Shown here: one piece after another, positions 16,296 to 25,541 of the stretch
Position numbering within the stretch: the first letter of the stretch is position 1
Layout of the letters: every line of letters starts with the position of its first letter
Assembly (NCBI GenBank): GCA_023229525.1
Contig: JALNZC010000011.1
Location: forward strand, 30,615-94,614
Source: Bacteroidales bacterium
GTDB taxonomy: Bacteria > Bacteroidota > Bacteroidia > Bacteroidales > FEN-979
Direction of reading: 5' to 3'
Length of the DNA stretch: 64,000 nt
Position numbers and translations under genes: made by a program
Notes under the pieces: model-generated
What the model saw: only the letters and a program-made list of their open reading frames with translations
Databases searched by the model: none
What the model was told of the DNA's origin: nothing

Positions 16296-19241
16296 TTATT
16301 TGATAGTCCAACGGATTGTAAACAGTTCATTGATTGAGATCAGTTGCTTCAACCTGGCTTCGATGCCGGCAATAAGGTTTTCCTTGCGTTGATCCACTTC
16401 ATCCTGGTGCTGGTAAAGGTTCATGCGCATTTCATTCCGGTGTTTTTCCATTTCCTTGATGTGACGCTGTGCTTTTACTTTTTCCTCAAGTCTGGGAAGT
16501 TTGCGGGCTTCGGCTTTTAACGTCTTGATTTCGACATCCAATTGCTTTAACTCAATTTCAAGGCTGGATTTTTTATCTTCTGCCCATTTTTCAAGTTTGA
16601 TCAGTTCCTCATCGAAAAAACCTGCATTCCGCTGGGAGTTTCGTAAAAGGACCTGTGCCGTAACTTTCTCAGCAGATTTTGCAAGCAGTGTTCTGATTTC
16701 ATAAGGGACGATTATTTGTTGCCCGGGTTTGACAATCTCACCATTCAATGAAAAAAGCCGGTGGCAATGGTCCTGGTCAAGGACTGTCCCATTATCCGCA
16801 ACGCCATTTAATACAAAATGATCTTCCGTCTCCAGGGATTCAATGGTCAACACATTCACAGAAAGCCAACCGGACTGACCAATCAGAGACTCAAGGATAG
16901 AGATTTTTTTTAAAGAACCATCATAATCAAATATAATTTCGGTTACCGGCAGTTTAACGTTTTTACATTTTTCAATGATATGCTGTGTCAGTGGGTGCCC
17001 GATACGGAACACATTCGCGTCTTCAATGTTTTTTCCAATACGGTAAGGTCCGGGATTCACATTCTGGCCGGGCAGAGGATTTCTCTTCAGGAAAAAAGAA
17101 TACTCTTTTTCTGAAAACACAGCATCCTCATCCAGATAAAAACGGGCTAAATTCCAAAGCAAATTCTCGTATCGACTCAGATAATCCTTGCTCGTTGCGA
17201 GATTAAGCCGGAGCTTTTCATGAACCTCTTCATCAAAATTCTCAAGAAGCGATTTTCGGGTGAATTGCATCTTGTCATCAATTTCCTCTTCAAGCTGAAG
17301 CTGCAAATCATCGAAGGCTTTTTGAATTTCTTCCTCCGTTCGGCAATTCTGATAGATCATTGCGATTCTTTTCTCAAAATCCACTCCCGATTCGATACTT
17401 CCGAGAACTTCATCACTTACACCGAATACGCCGTCGAAAAGTTTAAATTTTTCAGCAAGTAATTGATACACCCGAATGTCGGCCGCATTGGCCTTATTTA
17501 AGAAATTGACTACGACAACATCATGTTTCTGTCCATACCTGTGACAACGTCCAATCCGCTGTTCTATTCTTTGGGGATTCCATGGAAGGTCATAGTTTAT
17601 TACCAAAGAACAGAATTGAAGATTAATACCTTCGGCTGCAGCTTCAGTAGCAATCATGATCGATGCATGGTTTCTAAAATAATCTATAATCGCAGCCCGC
17701 TTATCTGCTGTTTTTGATCCGGTAATTTTATCTGTTCCGTGATGTTGATCAAACCATGATTTATAAATCTTGTTGGAAAAAGGATCGGTATTTGTTCCAT
17801 TGAAAAGGACAAGTTGCCCTTTGTAATCTGATCGTTCAAGAAGACCGAAGAGATACTTTTGAGTTCTGACTGATTCAGTAAAAACGATGGCTTTCCTGGA
17901 AGCACCCTTTTCGGCAAGAGAGGAAAAACCACTTTTTAAAGCCTGTAACAATGCTTCACCTTTCGAGTTCTTGATTATCGATCGGGATAAGCGGGCAAAT
18001 TCGTTCAATTGCCCTATTTCATTTTGAATCTCTTTCTTTTCTTCGGCAGTGAAACTCTTTTTCTCAATAATATCCCCTTCCTCTGCTGCATCTTCGTCAG
18101 TATCAATCCATTCATCTTTCGTTTCGCCGAATGTTTCAAAGTCTATGGATAAAGAGGTTTCAAGCTGTTCCGGATCTTGCTGTTGATCCTGATTCTTAAG
18201 CATTCCATCCAACTTTGTAGATAGTACTTCCAGTGTGCCAGAAATGGCATAGGTGGATGATGCAAGAAGTTTGCGGAGTATAAGTGTCATTAACTGCCGT
18301 TGACTTGCAGGCAAGGCATATAGAACTGGGGTTTGAAGATATCCGGAAACTAATTCATAAAGTCGTTGTTCATCCTGCGTAGGATAAAATTCCTGGACAA
18401 TTGCTACTCGGTATGTAAAGCTTATATATTCCTGAACCTGGCGCCTGAGTGTCCTTTTACATATTGGAAGAAGACGTTCCTTAAGGTCTGTATAACTATC
18501 TTCCTGAGTGATTCTTGCATATTGATTTTTAAAACTTTTCAGATCCCCGAAAGCATAATCGTCAATAATACTCACCAAACCATAAAGTTCAAGCAATGAA
18601 TTCTGCAAAGGAGTGGCGGTCAATAATATTTTGGGTTTGTCGATCAGGGCATTTTTGATCGCATTGGCTATTTTGTTGCCCGGCTTATAAACATTCCTCA
18701 GCCGATGTGCTTCGTCTATTATTACGAGATCCCAGGATGGCTTTTGAATATAGATGTCCTTCCCTTTTGCAAAGTGATATGATGTAATAAATATGGCTTC
18801 CTGATCGAACGGGTTGAAATGGCCTTTCTTTATCTCATCATTGAAAGAAGCCTTTTCCATTATGGTTGAGGGGAGGAAAAACTTTTCTAACAACTCCTGG
18901 TTCCATTGTTTTCTCAAATTTGATGGAACTATAATCAATATTCTCCTTTTACGCTCTGCCCATTTTTGAGCAATGACGAGACCGGCTTCAATGGTTTTTC
19001 CCAGCCCAACTTCATCGGCAAGGATGGCGCCATTTGATAAAGGTGAACGAAATGCGAACAAGGCGGCCTCGACCTGGTGGGGGTTCAGGTCGACTTGAGC
19101 ATCCAACAAGGTTGATGCTAATTTTTGAATACTATCGGAAGGGCAGCGTAAGGTCAATTCATGAGCAAAGTATTTAGCATGGTATGAGGTTATTGAGTGA
19201 CCAGAACTAATTTCATCATATGCTCCTGTTGTGTATTCCAT
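16296..19241 (-). CDS. SNF2/RapA-type helicase
   Basis: This 981-residue ATP-dependent DNA translocase is the first gene of the minus-strand defence operon. Visible motifs are Walker A DEVGLGKT (76-83), Walker B DEAH (176-179), LTATPLQNS (motif III), and the C-terminal helicase motifs ATEAAAEGINLQFCSLVINY and PWNPQRIEQRIGRCHRYGQ. A low-complexity acidic segment (about 370-400) separates the lobes. A long helical region (about 880-970, EIELKQLDVEIKTLKAEARK) is likely coiled coil. SNF2 helicases of this RapA-like kind occur in DISARM and in extended restriction loci; the DUF1998 protein that marks DISARM is absent here. Confidence 0.88.
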   Translation of the reverse strand: MEYTTGAYDEISSGHSITSYHAKYFAHELTLRCPSDSIQKLASTLLDAQVDLNPHQVEAALFAFRSPLSNGAILADEVGLGKTIEAGLVIAQKWAERKRRILIIVPSNLRKQWNQELLEKFFLPSTIMEKASFNDEIKKGHFNPFDQEAIFITSYHFAKGKDIYIQKPSWDLVIIDEAHRLRNVYKPGNKIANAIKNALIDKPKILLTATPLQNSLLELYGLVSIIDDYAFGDLKSFKNQYARITQEDSYTDLKERLLPICKRTLRRQVQEYISFTYRVAIVQEFYPTQDEQRLYELVSGYLQTPVLYALPASQRQLMTLILRKLLASSTYAISGTLEVLSTKLDGMLKNQDQQQDPEQLETSLSIDFETFGETKDEWIDTDEDAAEEGDIIEKKSFTAEEKKEIQNEIGQLNEFARLSRSIIKNSKGEALLQALKSGFSSLAEKGASRKAIVFTESVRTQKYLFGLLERSDYKGQLVLFNGTNTDPFSNKIYKSWFDQHHGTDKITGSKTADKRAAIIDYFRNHASIMIATEAAAEGINLQFCSLVINYDLPWNPQRIEQRIGRCHRYGQKHDVVVVNFLNKANAADIRVYQLLAEKFKLFDGVFGVSDEVLGSIESGVDFEKRIAMIYQNCRTEEEIQKAFDDLQLQLEEEIDDKMQFTRKSLLENFDEEVHEKLRLNLATSKDYLSRYENLLWNLARFYLDEDAVFSEKEYSFFLKRNPLPGQNVNPGPYRIGKNIEDANVFRIGHPLTQHIIEKCKNVKLPVTEIIFDYDGSLKKISILESLIGQSGWLSVNVLTIESLETEDHFVLNGVADNGTVLDQDHCHRLFSLNGEIVKPGQQIIVPYEIRTLLAKSAEKVTAQVLLRNSQRNAGFFDEELIKLEKWAEDKKSSLEIELKQLDVEIKTLKAEARKLPRLEEKVKAQRHIKEMEKHRNEMRMNLYQHQDEVDQRKENLIAGIEARLKQLISINELFTIRWTIK

Positions 19242-19435
19242 ACCAACTTTTACCTATCAGAAAACAAAGGTTAAAAGTAGGAAAAAGAATCAAAGGAAAT
19301 TGAAAACAAAAAGGGGGATAGTTTATTTGTATAGCAGTTAGATCATTTGTAGGAGAAATACCAAGATAAATGAGAACCACCCCTAAAGAGAAAAGTACTT
19401 CAATGTACAATTTTCTTTGGGAGTGATTCATAAAA

Positions 19436-19765
19436 CTACGTCAGATCCTCGGTTGATGCATTTGGAGCTTCTGATTTTACTACAGAGATCCCGTCTTCCA
19501 TTCCTTGCGATGAGACGTACATTTCACTTGTCCCTATGACCTGACCATTAACGGCTTTAAGAACGAAATAGTACTGATAGTTGATGGATCTCTTCCTTTC
19601 ATACCTCGAATCATAAGGAGCGTTTTCCTTAACAGATTGGATCCCGTTTTTGCATGAATCCTTTGAAAGATAACCCTCACTAGCGAGAACCTTCAGGCCA
19701 TTTGAAGCCTTGAGGTTGAAGTAGAATTGGGAATTTGATCCTTTAAAAATCGTAAATTTACCCAT
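19436..19765 (-). CDS. YegP/DUF1508 family protein
   Basis: This 109-residue protein consists of two tandem copies of the DUF1508 fold: FYFNLKASNGLKVLASEGY (residues 14-32) and YYFVLKAVNGQVIGTSEMY (65-83), each followed by a GIxSVK helix. The family is a small cytosolic protein of unknown function (E. coli YegP). It lies upstream of the helicase operon on the same strand, with 194 bp between them that hold no gene, so it is probably its own transcript. Confidence 0.88.
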   Translation of the reverse strand: MGKFTIFKGSNSQFYFNLKASNGLKVLASEGYLSKDSCKNGIQSVKENAPYDSRYERKRSINYQYYFVLKAVNGQVIGTSEMYVSSQGMEDGISVVKSEAPNASTEDLT

Positions 19766-19830
19766 GATTAATTGTATTCGTGAAATGTTAATTTATTGCG
19801 AGGTTTTTCGTTATCCTCAAAACGCTAATT

Positions 19831-19971
19831 TTAACTTGACTTCCGTTTTGGCTTCTCTCTCTGTGAGAGTGCACTTCCAGCAGCAGTTTTACTTGCCTTA
19901 CTGGTTCGCTTATCTCTTAGAACCTTCGAAGCAGCGGAAGCAGCTTTTTTACTTGTAACTTTTTTAGCCAT
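19831..19971 (-). CDS. 46-residue lysine/alanine/serine-rich protein
   Basis: This short gene encodes a 46-residue basic protein beginning MAKKVTSKKAASAASKVLRD, then KRTSKASKTAAGSALSQ and a basic tail. The pattern KVLRxxRTSKxSKTAAGSALSQ is one I recall as a conserved small protein in diverse bacteria, without known function; the composition suggests binding to nucleic acid. An unusually good Shine-Dalgarno sequence (AGGAGG on the minus strand, 19975-19980) supports the start, which is notable because most genes here lack one. It is transcribed toward the YegP-type gene and may be cotranscribed. Confidence 0.7.
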   Translation of the reverse strand: MAKKVTSKKAASAASKVLRDKRTSKASKTAAGSALSQREKPKRKSS

Positions 19972-19983
19972 AAACCTCCTTTA

Positions 19984-20713
19984 GTTTACTATGAGTCCAT
20001 CCATACAGGTGGACCTCTTCCTGCTGAAAGTCTTTTCGCTAAATAAAGCAGGTCGACTGTTCTAAAACCTTTTGTATATCCTCCTCAAATCCAGTACCAT
20101 AAAAATTTAAGTGTCATTCTGTCCGGAGTGATTAGATATTGAAATAAAAACCATATGTAACATCCATTATAATGCCTTAATGTCAGGTTTTAGACTGACA
20201 AACAAACCTTTAGTAGATAAAACTTGCAATGAGCTGCTATTGCCTGAGGAATTGGGGGTTGGGGAAGGGATAATGGTTGTTTTATTGATGTTTTATTGAT
20301 AGATATGCCAGCTTTTGATCCTGGCTCCAAAGGAACAGTAGAATATTTTAGTGTTTCGGCTAAGGAGATCGTCAGGATACTATAACGGCTATACTGTTTA
20401 TTTAACAACCGGTAATTTGAAAACAGGGTTTTTTGAAAAACGGTATCAGTTGGTTTACTGCATCAAGGTAAAGCACCACTTTGATGGCAGATAACTCTCT
20501 AAATACATAACGGTGGCAGTTACTAAATCTTATTTTTTTACAAAAAGGGCAATACGCGGTTCTGTCGGGATGATAACCTTGAACTATTAAATAAAATTCC
20601 GTTCATGTCAATCCCCAGTATTAAAGAACTGGAAATTTTTAACAAATAAGGTTAATCAACTAAAAGTTTTTTTCTGTTGATTTGCTCAGTTTTATCATCT
20701 TCTAAGATTAACT
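19984..20713. other. Gene-free stretch
   Basis: I find no supportable gene in this 730-bp stretch. The one reverse-strand reading frame of about 70 codons (20190-20408) has no recognisable domain and is flanked by stops. The stretch marks the boundary between the defence island and the following chromosomal genes. Confidence 0.4.
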
Positions 20714-21382
20714 TCATGATCGAATCAATCTCAGGGATGAAACGTTGTACAAGTTCTGATCATAATCAATGAGCGTCATTTTTAGCTTGTTTAATGAAAT
20801 CAACTCCTTTTTTAAATCGATCATATTTATTTCTAGAAACCGCTCAACAGTCTCCTTTAAGACATCCCTGCCATGCCAGTCGGAGATCATCATTTCGATT
20901 TTATTAATGGCGGTGATCAACTTGTCAAGTTTGCCAGTTGGTTTTACTGTAAGAACCAAGGTGCCCACATTCGATATTGCTTTTAAATGCCGCCTGATTT
21001 TATGGATAACTTTTTCGTTCAGTTCAACCTTACGCAAGCTGATTATAGAAGCAGCCCGGGTTCTGATAAAATCATTTGTTTTAGAACGAAGCTTAAAGCC
21101 GGCGCTACCGTAACAAATTTTCCTGATCTCCTTTTCCGCCATTTTAAGTTTTTCTTGATTAAATAGTTTTATCGCTTTCAGAAATTTTATTTTAGCCTTA
21201 TGTTCCTCATCCCTGAGACATGCCATAAATGAATCAGGGACAGAATCTGCCAATTCCCGTTTTGTCAGTAAAAGGTTATTAATCTGGATTTCACGGATCT
21301 TACTGGAAGGAAGGAATAATTTTCTGAATAATCCATAGCCGGATTGTCTGTTGAATGCATGAGGCTTGACAATTTCAAACAA
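20714..21382 (-). CDS. CHAD-domain-like protein
   Basis: This 222-residue, strongly basic helical protein starts with TTG at 21382; no nearby ATG exists. The pattern HKIRRHLKAISNV (conserved basic helix) followed by INKIEMMISDWHGRDVLKE resembles the two helical halves of the CHAD domain, in which His/Arg/Lys residues bind polyphosphate and the GDWHD-type motif is conserved. The match is diverged and the call is tentative. It is followed upstream, on the same strand, by a second small basic helical protein, with 59 bp between the genes. Confidence 0.45.
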   Translation of the reverse strand: MFEIVKPHAFNRQSGYGLFRKLFLPSSKIREIQINNLLLTKRELADSVPDSFMACLRDEEHKAKIKFLKAIKLFNQEKLKMAEKEIRKICYGSAGFKLRSKTNDFIRTRAASIISLRKVELNEKVIHKIRRHLKAISNVGTLVLTVKPTGKLDKLITAINKIEMMISDWHGRDVLKETVERFLEINMIDLKKELISLNKLKMTLIDYDQNLYNVSSLRLIRS

Positions 21383-21441
21383 TCTTTATAACGTGCGGAT
21401 TTTTTTAAAACTATACTGACCCTTTGAATGTATGGTCGATT

Positions 21442-21933
21442 TCATACTTTTTCATTCAGGCTTTTCTTATCCACGTTTTGAACCTTGGCCATTGCTTTTA
21501 AGTTTTCTTCCCTGAAAGATTTTGTTGCTTTATTCCAATCTTTGAAAATTTTTACACCGTCCGTTGCCAACCGCTCCATCCGCACCTGCGTTACATGAAC
21601 TTCCATAATGTCCTTTAAAACGGCATTGCGTTGATTTTTCCAATTACGGAGCCTCTCAATTAAAACTATTTCAAAATGAGAATTTAATAATGGGTATTTG
21701 GATGTCAGATGCAGAAACTTTAATCGTTTTATCGCTTGTTCAAGAGAGTATCCATTTCCTAACCGGCGATGTTCAATTTTTTCAATTATTTTTTTTATCT
21801 TTCGTTCAAAGAGGGTAGATAATATCCATGATGCATCCAGATAGAAATCGTTTTTTGCAGCGATTCCGGCCTTTTCCAGCAATTTTTTTGTGCTTTTTTT
21901 CTCCAGATCAAGAAGCTTTGTTTTCTTTTTCAT
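21442..21933 (-). CDS. HEPN-like helical protein
   Basis: This 163-residue, all-helical, lysine-rich protein has no membrane segment. The segment DFYLDASWILSTLFERKIKK and the later ERLRNWKNQRNAVLKDI are arranged like the helices of HEPN-fold proteins, where an RN(x)4-6H motif forms an RNase site. Here RNAVLKD follows with no clear His, so activity is doubtful. It precedes the CHAD-like gene on the same strand. No firm family is recognised. Confidence 0.45.
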   Translation of the reverse strand: MKKKTKLLDLEKKSTKKLLEKAGIAAKNDFYLDASWILSTLFERKIKKIIEKIEHRRLGNGYSLEQAIKRLKFLHLTSKYPLLNSHFEIVLIERLRNWKNQRNAVLKDIMEVHVTQVRMERLATDGVKIFKDWNKATKSFREENLKAMAKVQNVDKKSLNEKV

Positions 21934-22243
21934 AATTGAATTGGGATTTTCATTGTTTTCAGGATAAAATTACTAATTGCAACAATGATAACCAAAAAAT
22001 AACTGTAATACGATTTCTGCAAAAATATTTTTGAATCTGCTTTTTTGAGAGATCAAAACAAGTTTCCGGCAAATTTCAGAAAAAAGCATTCAAACGTTGT
22101 TAAGAATTCATTGAATTTTCATGGTAATTTAACAAAGAACTTTCCTGTAATAATTTTTCGGTTAAAGGTTTCGTTTATAATCTTTTATGATTGTAACACG
22201 AATGATTTAACAATTTTTTCACATCTGACCCTGCAATATGTAG

Positions 22244-22251
22244 TACCTTTG
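22244..22251 (+). promoter_or_regulatory. Bacteroidota -7 promoter element
   Basis: TACCTTTG matches TAnnTTTG and lies 31 bases before the CBM48 gene start at 22283. A T-rich stretch sits at the -33 distance. The remainder of 21934-22282 is AT-rich and shows no gene. Confidence 0.65.
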
Positions 22252-22282
22252 CCTGGAATTAATTTAAATAAACACAATTGTT

Positions 22283-22588
22283 ATGAGTATCGAAAAAAAG
22301 TTTTTAAAGGCAAAACCTGTCTGTAAAGTGAAATTCTCACTTTCCGGTGATCAGTATAGTTCAGCATCATCTATTCTTCTGGTGGGTGACTTCAACAATT
22401 GGAAGATGGGGGAAACTCCATTAAAGAAGACTAAAACCGGCAGTTGGTCGACGACCCTTGACCTCGAAAGCGGTAAAGAACACCAGTTCCGGTACCTGAT
22501 AGATGGTTCGAACTGGGAAAACGATCCCGAAGCCGATAAATACGCTCCGAGCGGGTTGGGTTCCGAGAATTCCGTTCTCGTGCTCTGA
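22283..22588 (+). CDS. Stand-alone CBM48/AMPK-type glycogen-binding protein
   Basis: This 101-residue single-domain protein carries the carbohydrate-binding module CBM48 (isoamylase N-terminal / AMPK beta type). Typical features are KVKFSL, LVGDFNNWK (the conserved NNW), the PLKKTKTGSWS turn, LDLESGKEHQFRYLIDG and WENDPEADKYAPSG. Such modules bind alpha-glucans. It stands alone rather than fused to an enzyme and converges with a GH13 alpha-glucosidase gene across a shared terminator, so it may act on the same glucan metabolism. The encoded protein is cytosolic. Confidence 0.88.
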   Translation: MSIEKKFLKAKPVCKVKFSLSGDQYSSASSILLVGDFNNWKMGETPLKKTKTGSWSTTLDLESGKEHQFRYLIDGSNWENDPEADKYAPSGLGSENSVLVL

Positions 22589-22599
22589 TAGGACTGATG

Positions 22600-22619
22600 A
22601 AAGGGGCATCGCCCCTTTT
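22600..22619. terminator. Shared convergent terminator
   Basis: AAAGGGGC (22600-22607) pairs with GCCCCTTT (22611-22618) across ATC. It lies between the convergent CBM48 gene and the GH13 gene, and the latter's stop codon is inside the right arm. Confidence 0.75.
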
Positions 22620-24237
22620 ATTCACTCACCAGGCAGACCGTTGCTTCATATGGGCCGATCTGCATATTCTGAAAATACATGAATTCTTCCGTGTTCCTGT
22701 GGGTCGAAAACAGGATTTTACCATACGTATGTTCATGCAGGGAAAATGATTTGTACCTGCCGGTAAAATTAAGGATCACGAGGATGCGTTCATCATCAGT
22801 ATTGCGGAAATAGGTCAGGATACCCTGTTGCCCATTAGTCACAGGGTTCCATGAGCCTCTCTGAAGGGCTTCACTGGTTTTGCGGAGCTTTATGAGATTC
22901 CTGTAGTGATTCAATAATGAAGCCGGGTCGCCTTCCTGCTGCCTGACACTGCGTGAGCGGATGTCTCTGTTTAACGGTAGCCATGGTATGCCTGTGGTGA
23001 ATCCGGCGTTTGGTTCCTTCGTCCACTGCATGGGTGTGCGTGCCTTGTCCCTTCCTGTGAATACAGGCCAGTATCGTTTGCCCAATGGATCCCGGATCTG
23101 TCTTTTCGGAATCCGGGTGTTGTGCATGCCGATCTCTTCTCCATAATAAAGGAAAGGAGTACCTTTCAGGGTGAGCAGCATTGTTGATGCTACTTTTGCT
23201 TTCTCTTCCCTGTTTGTGCGCAACGGGAAGCGGTCAATACTCCGGAAAAGGTCGTGGTTCGACAGGACATTGCATGGCCATCCGCCATCAGGAAGGTTTT
23301 TGTACCATGTATTTATACATTTAAAATAGGAATGTGCATTCCATATACTGAAAATCAAAGAGAAATCAAATGCAAGGTGGATGCCCTCTTTCCCTTTTGC
23401 CAGATAGCGGGCGGCTGTTTTCGCATCTCCGGGAGGGGGTGCGTAAATTTCTCCGATGGTGGTCCTGTTTTCATAACTGTCGGTTAACTGCCGTATCATA
23501 GCTGCAATGGCTATGGAGCGTTTTCTGTTCCTTGTATAAAGGTGTTTCTGAAATGCCGGGATCCCTAAAACTAAGGGGTTGTCCCTGAATTTCTTATCTT
23601 TTGCGATCATATTGATCACATCAAGGCGGAAGCCATCCACCCCAAGGTCAAGCCAGAACTTCATTTCGTCAAAGAAAACGCCGGGAAGTTCAGCATCCCG
23701 CCAGTTAAGGTCCGGTTGTTCTTCGAAAAAGGAGTGCAGATAATGTTGTCCGGTTGTTGCATCATATCTCCATGCATTGCCGCCTACCGGTGATTTCCAG
23801 TTATTCGGGGGCCGCTCCTTCTTCTTCCCGTCTTTCCAGATGTACCAGTTCCTTTTCGGATTATCTCTTGATGAAGCCGATTCGATGAACCATGGGTGCT
23901 GGTCCGAAGTATGGTTCAGGATCATGTCGAGTATCACGCGTATCCCCTGTTCATGTGCTTTATCGATGAGTTCCAGGAAATCTTCCATGGTACCGAATAC
24001 AGGATCAATCTCACGATAATTTGAAACATCATATCCGAAATCAACCATAGGGGATTTATACATCGGTGATATCCAGATTCCATCAATACCAAGCGCTTTC
24101 AGGTAACCCAGGCGGCTGATGATCCCCCGGATATCACCGATCCCGTCGCCATTTGAATCCTGGAAACTCCAGGGATAGATATGGTAGATCACACCGTGTT
24201 TCCACCAGATCCATGATTCACCTGTTTTCATGTTCAT
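22618..24237 (-). CDS. GH13 alpha-glucosidase
   Basis: This is a 539-residue oligo-1,6-glucosidase/alpha-glucosidase-type enzyme that hydrolyses alpha-glucosidic bonds in oligosaccharides. GH13 signatures are the opening IYHIYPWSFQDSNGDGIGDI, LDMILNHTS, GFRLDVINM (Asp206 nucleophile), TIGEIYAPP (Glu263 acid) and VLSNHDLF (His328/Asp329). I use the ATG at 24237, which forms an ATGA overlap with the upstream glycosyltransferase stop; a longer frame to 24324 would lie inside that gene. No signal peptide is seen, so it is cytoplasmic. Coupling to a GT4 suggests trehalose/sucrose or glycogen-type sugar metabolism, but the substrate is not determinable. Confidence 0.9.
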   Translation of the reverse strand: MNMKTGESWIWWKHGVIYHIYPWSFQDSNGDGIGDIRGIISRLGYLKALGIDGIWISPMYKSPMVDFGYDVSNYREIDPVFGTMEDFLELIDKAHEQGIRVILDMILNHTSDQHPWFIESASSRDNPKRNWYIWKDGKKKERPPNNWKSPVGGNAWRYDATTGQHYLHSFFEEQPDLNWRDAELPGVFFDEMKFWLDLGVDGFRLDVINMIAKDKKFRDNPLVLGIPAFQKHLYTRNRKRSIAIAAMIRQLTDSYENRTTIGEIYAPPPGDAKTAARYLAKGKEGIHLAFDFSLIFSIWNAHSYFKCINTWYKNLPDGGWPCNVLSNHDLFRSIDRFPLRTNREEKAKVASTMLLTLKGTPFLYYGEEIGMHNTRIPKRQIRDPLGKRYWPVFTGRDKARTPMQWTKEPNAGFTTGIPWLPLNRDIRSRSVRQQEGDPASLLNHYRNLIKLRKTSEALQRGSWNPVTNGQQGILTYFRNTDDERILVILNFTGRYKSFSLHEHTYGKILFSTHRNTEEFMYFQNMQIGPYEATVCLVSE

Positions 24238-25385
24238 AAAGAATTGGTTTCTGTGACTAACCCGATGTCCTGCAGCAACCGATCCATAATAGGTCCTGCC
24301 TGGTAAACTTCTGCCCTCAGGCATGCTTCCTTTTTCATCTTCATTCTCACAGCGGGATCAAGAAAATATTTGACCACAGTCCCGGCCATCTCTTCGGGAG
24401 TTTCAACAAGAAAACCATTGACTGAATCCTGGATGATGTCTTTGGGGCCTTTGGTATTGTATGCTGCCACCGGCAATCCGCAACTGAGCGCTTCCAGCGC
24501 GACACAACTGAAAGTATCAAACCGGGAAGGAAGGATAAGGATATCCGATGCATGAAAAAGGGAAGGTAGCTTATCATGTTTGACCCACCCCAGGAAAAAG
24601 GCTTCGGGCATCAGTTTTTTTAATTCTCCTTCAGCCGGCCCTGTTCCGGCAAGGACCATTTGTATCTCGGGGAATATACTCCTTATTAACCGAAAAATAC
24701 CCGGAAGCTCAAACACCCCTTTTTCTTTGCTCAAACGACCTGTAAAAAGAATTACAGGAAGCTGCAGGTTAAAAGGATAATCTTCATGACCCCAACATGA
24801 TGGGCAGCTAAAAATCTCATCTGCCCAATGTGCTGACATAAAAACACGGGAAGGCGCGAATCCCATTTTATTACCTGTAAGCCATTGCTGCTGATCTGTG
24901 TTGAGGACAATGATATTGTTGAATCTCTTGTAATAGGCTTTGAGTATTCTTTCAATCCGGTTCAATCCGTGTTGTTCTATCGACAGAACCTCCCTGGCAA
25001 AGGTGATCCAGTCGGTATGGAGGAAAAAAGATGTTTCAACTGAAAATTTTCTCTTTAAATAAAGTGCAACCCAACCCATGGGTCCTTCCGTGGAACATAT
25101 TATCCGGGTATATTTTCTCTCCCTGAATATGCGCAGAATAGAAAAAATATTCGGGATCCGTAAGGGTTGATTTCTGTAAAGCGGCAATGTGAACTGTGAA
25201 ACCGGTTTAAGTGCGATCAGATTATCTTCGGTTTGAAACATGGTTCCGCAAACCATAAGATCAACCGGAAGTTTCCTCAACCTGATTTCATGATGTATCG
25301 CCTTAAGTACTGTGGAAATACCATTCTTATCACCGAATGTATCGCTCAGCCATAAAACACGGCCATCACCTTCCACAGATCCCAT
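24234..25385 (-). CDS. GT4 family glycosyltransferase
   Basis: This is a 383-residue nucleotide-sugar-dependent glycosyltransferase with the GT-B fold. The C-terminal lobe shows LFTGRLSKEKGVFELPGI, GTGPAEGELK and the donor-binding SRFDTFSCVALEALSCGLPV with the conserved E-x7-E type arrangement. I prefer the ATG at 25385 (MGSVEGDGRV); an in-frame TTG at 25400 would add five residues. It is followed by the GH13 gene with a 4-bp overlap. Acceptor and product are unknown. Confidence 0.85.
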   Translation of the reverse strand: MGSVEGDGRVLWLSDTFGDKNGISTVLKAIHHEIRLRKLPVDLMVCGTMFQTEDNLIALKPVSQFTLPLYRNQPLRIPNIFSILRIFRERKYTRIICSTEGPMGWVALYLKRKFSVETSFFLHTDWITFAREVLSIEQHGLNRIERILKAYYKRFNNIIVLNTDQQQWLTGNKMGFAPSRVFMSAHWADEIFSCPSCWGHEDYPFNLQLPVILFTGRLSKEKGVFELPGIFRLIRSIFPEIQMVLAGTGPAEGELKKLMPEAFFLGWVKHDKLPSLFHASDILILPSRFDTFSCVALEALSCGLPVAAYNTKGPKDIIQDSVNGFLVETPEEMAGTVVKYFLDPAVRMKMKKEACLRAEVYQAGPIMDRLLQDIGLVTETNSL

Positions 25386-25541
25386 ATTTCCGTAAATCAA
25401 ATTCCATGCAAAATTCTTTAAAAAAAGAGTTGCAAAACCAACTTAACAATTCCTTAAAGATTATTTAATACTCACTTAATGATTTTGTAACATCCCGTTA
25501 ACATTGACATACTTACATCGTTGTAGCTTCGCGGCTCAAAT

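Noticed and set aside
8184..19241. DISARM or BREX system
   Set aside because: No DUF1998 protein, no PglZ and no BrxL/BrxC; the methyltransferase and Res are type III in motif order.
19216..19431. Reverse frame of 71 codons upstream of the SNF2 gene
   Set aside because: Overlaps the start of the helicase gene, has no domain, and a composition like untranslated AT-rich DNA.
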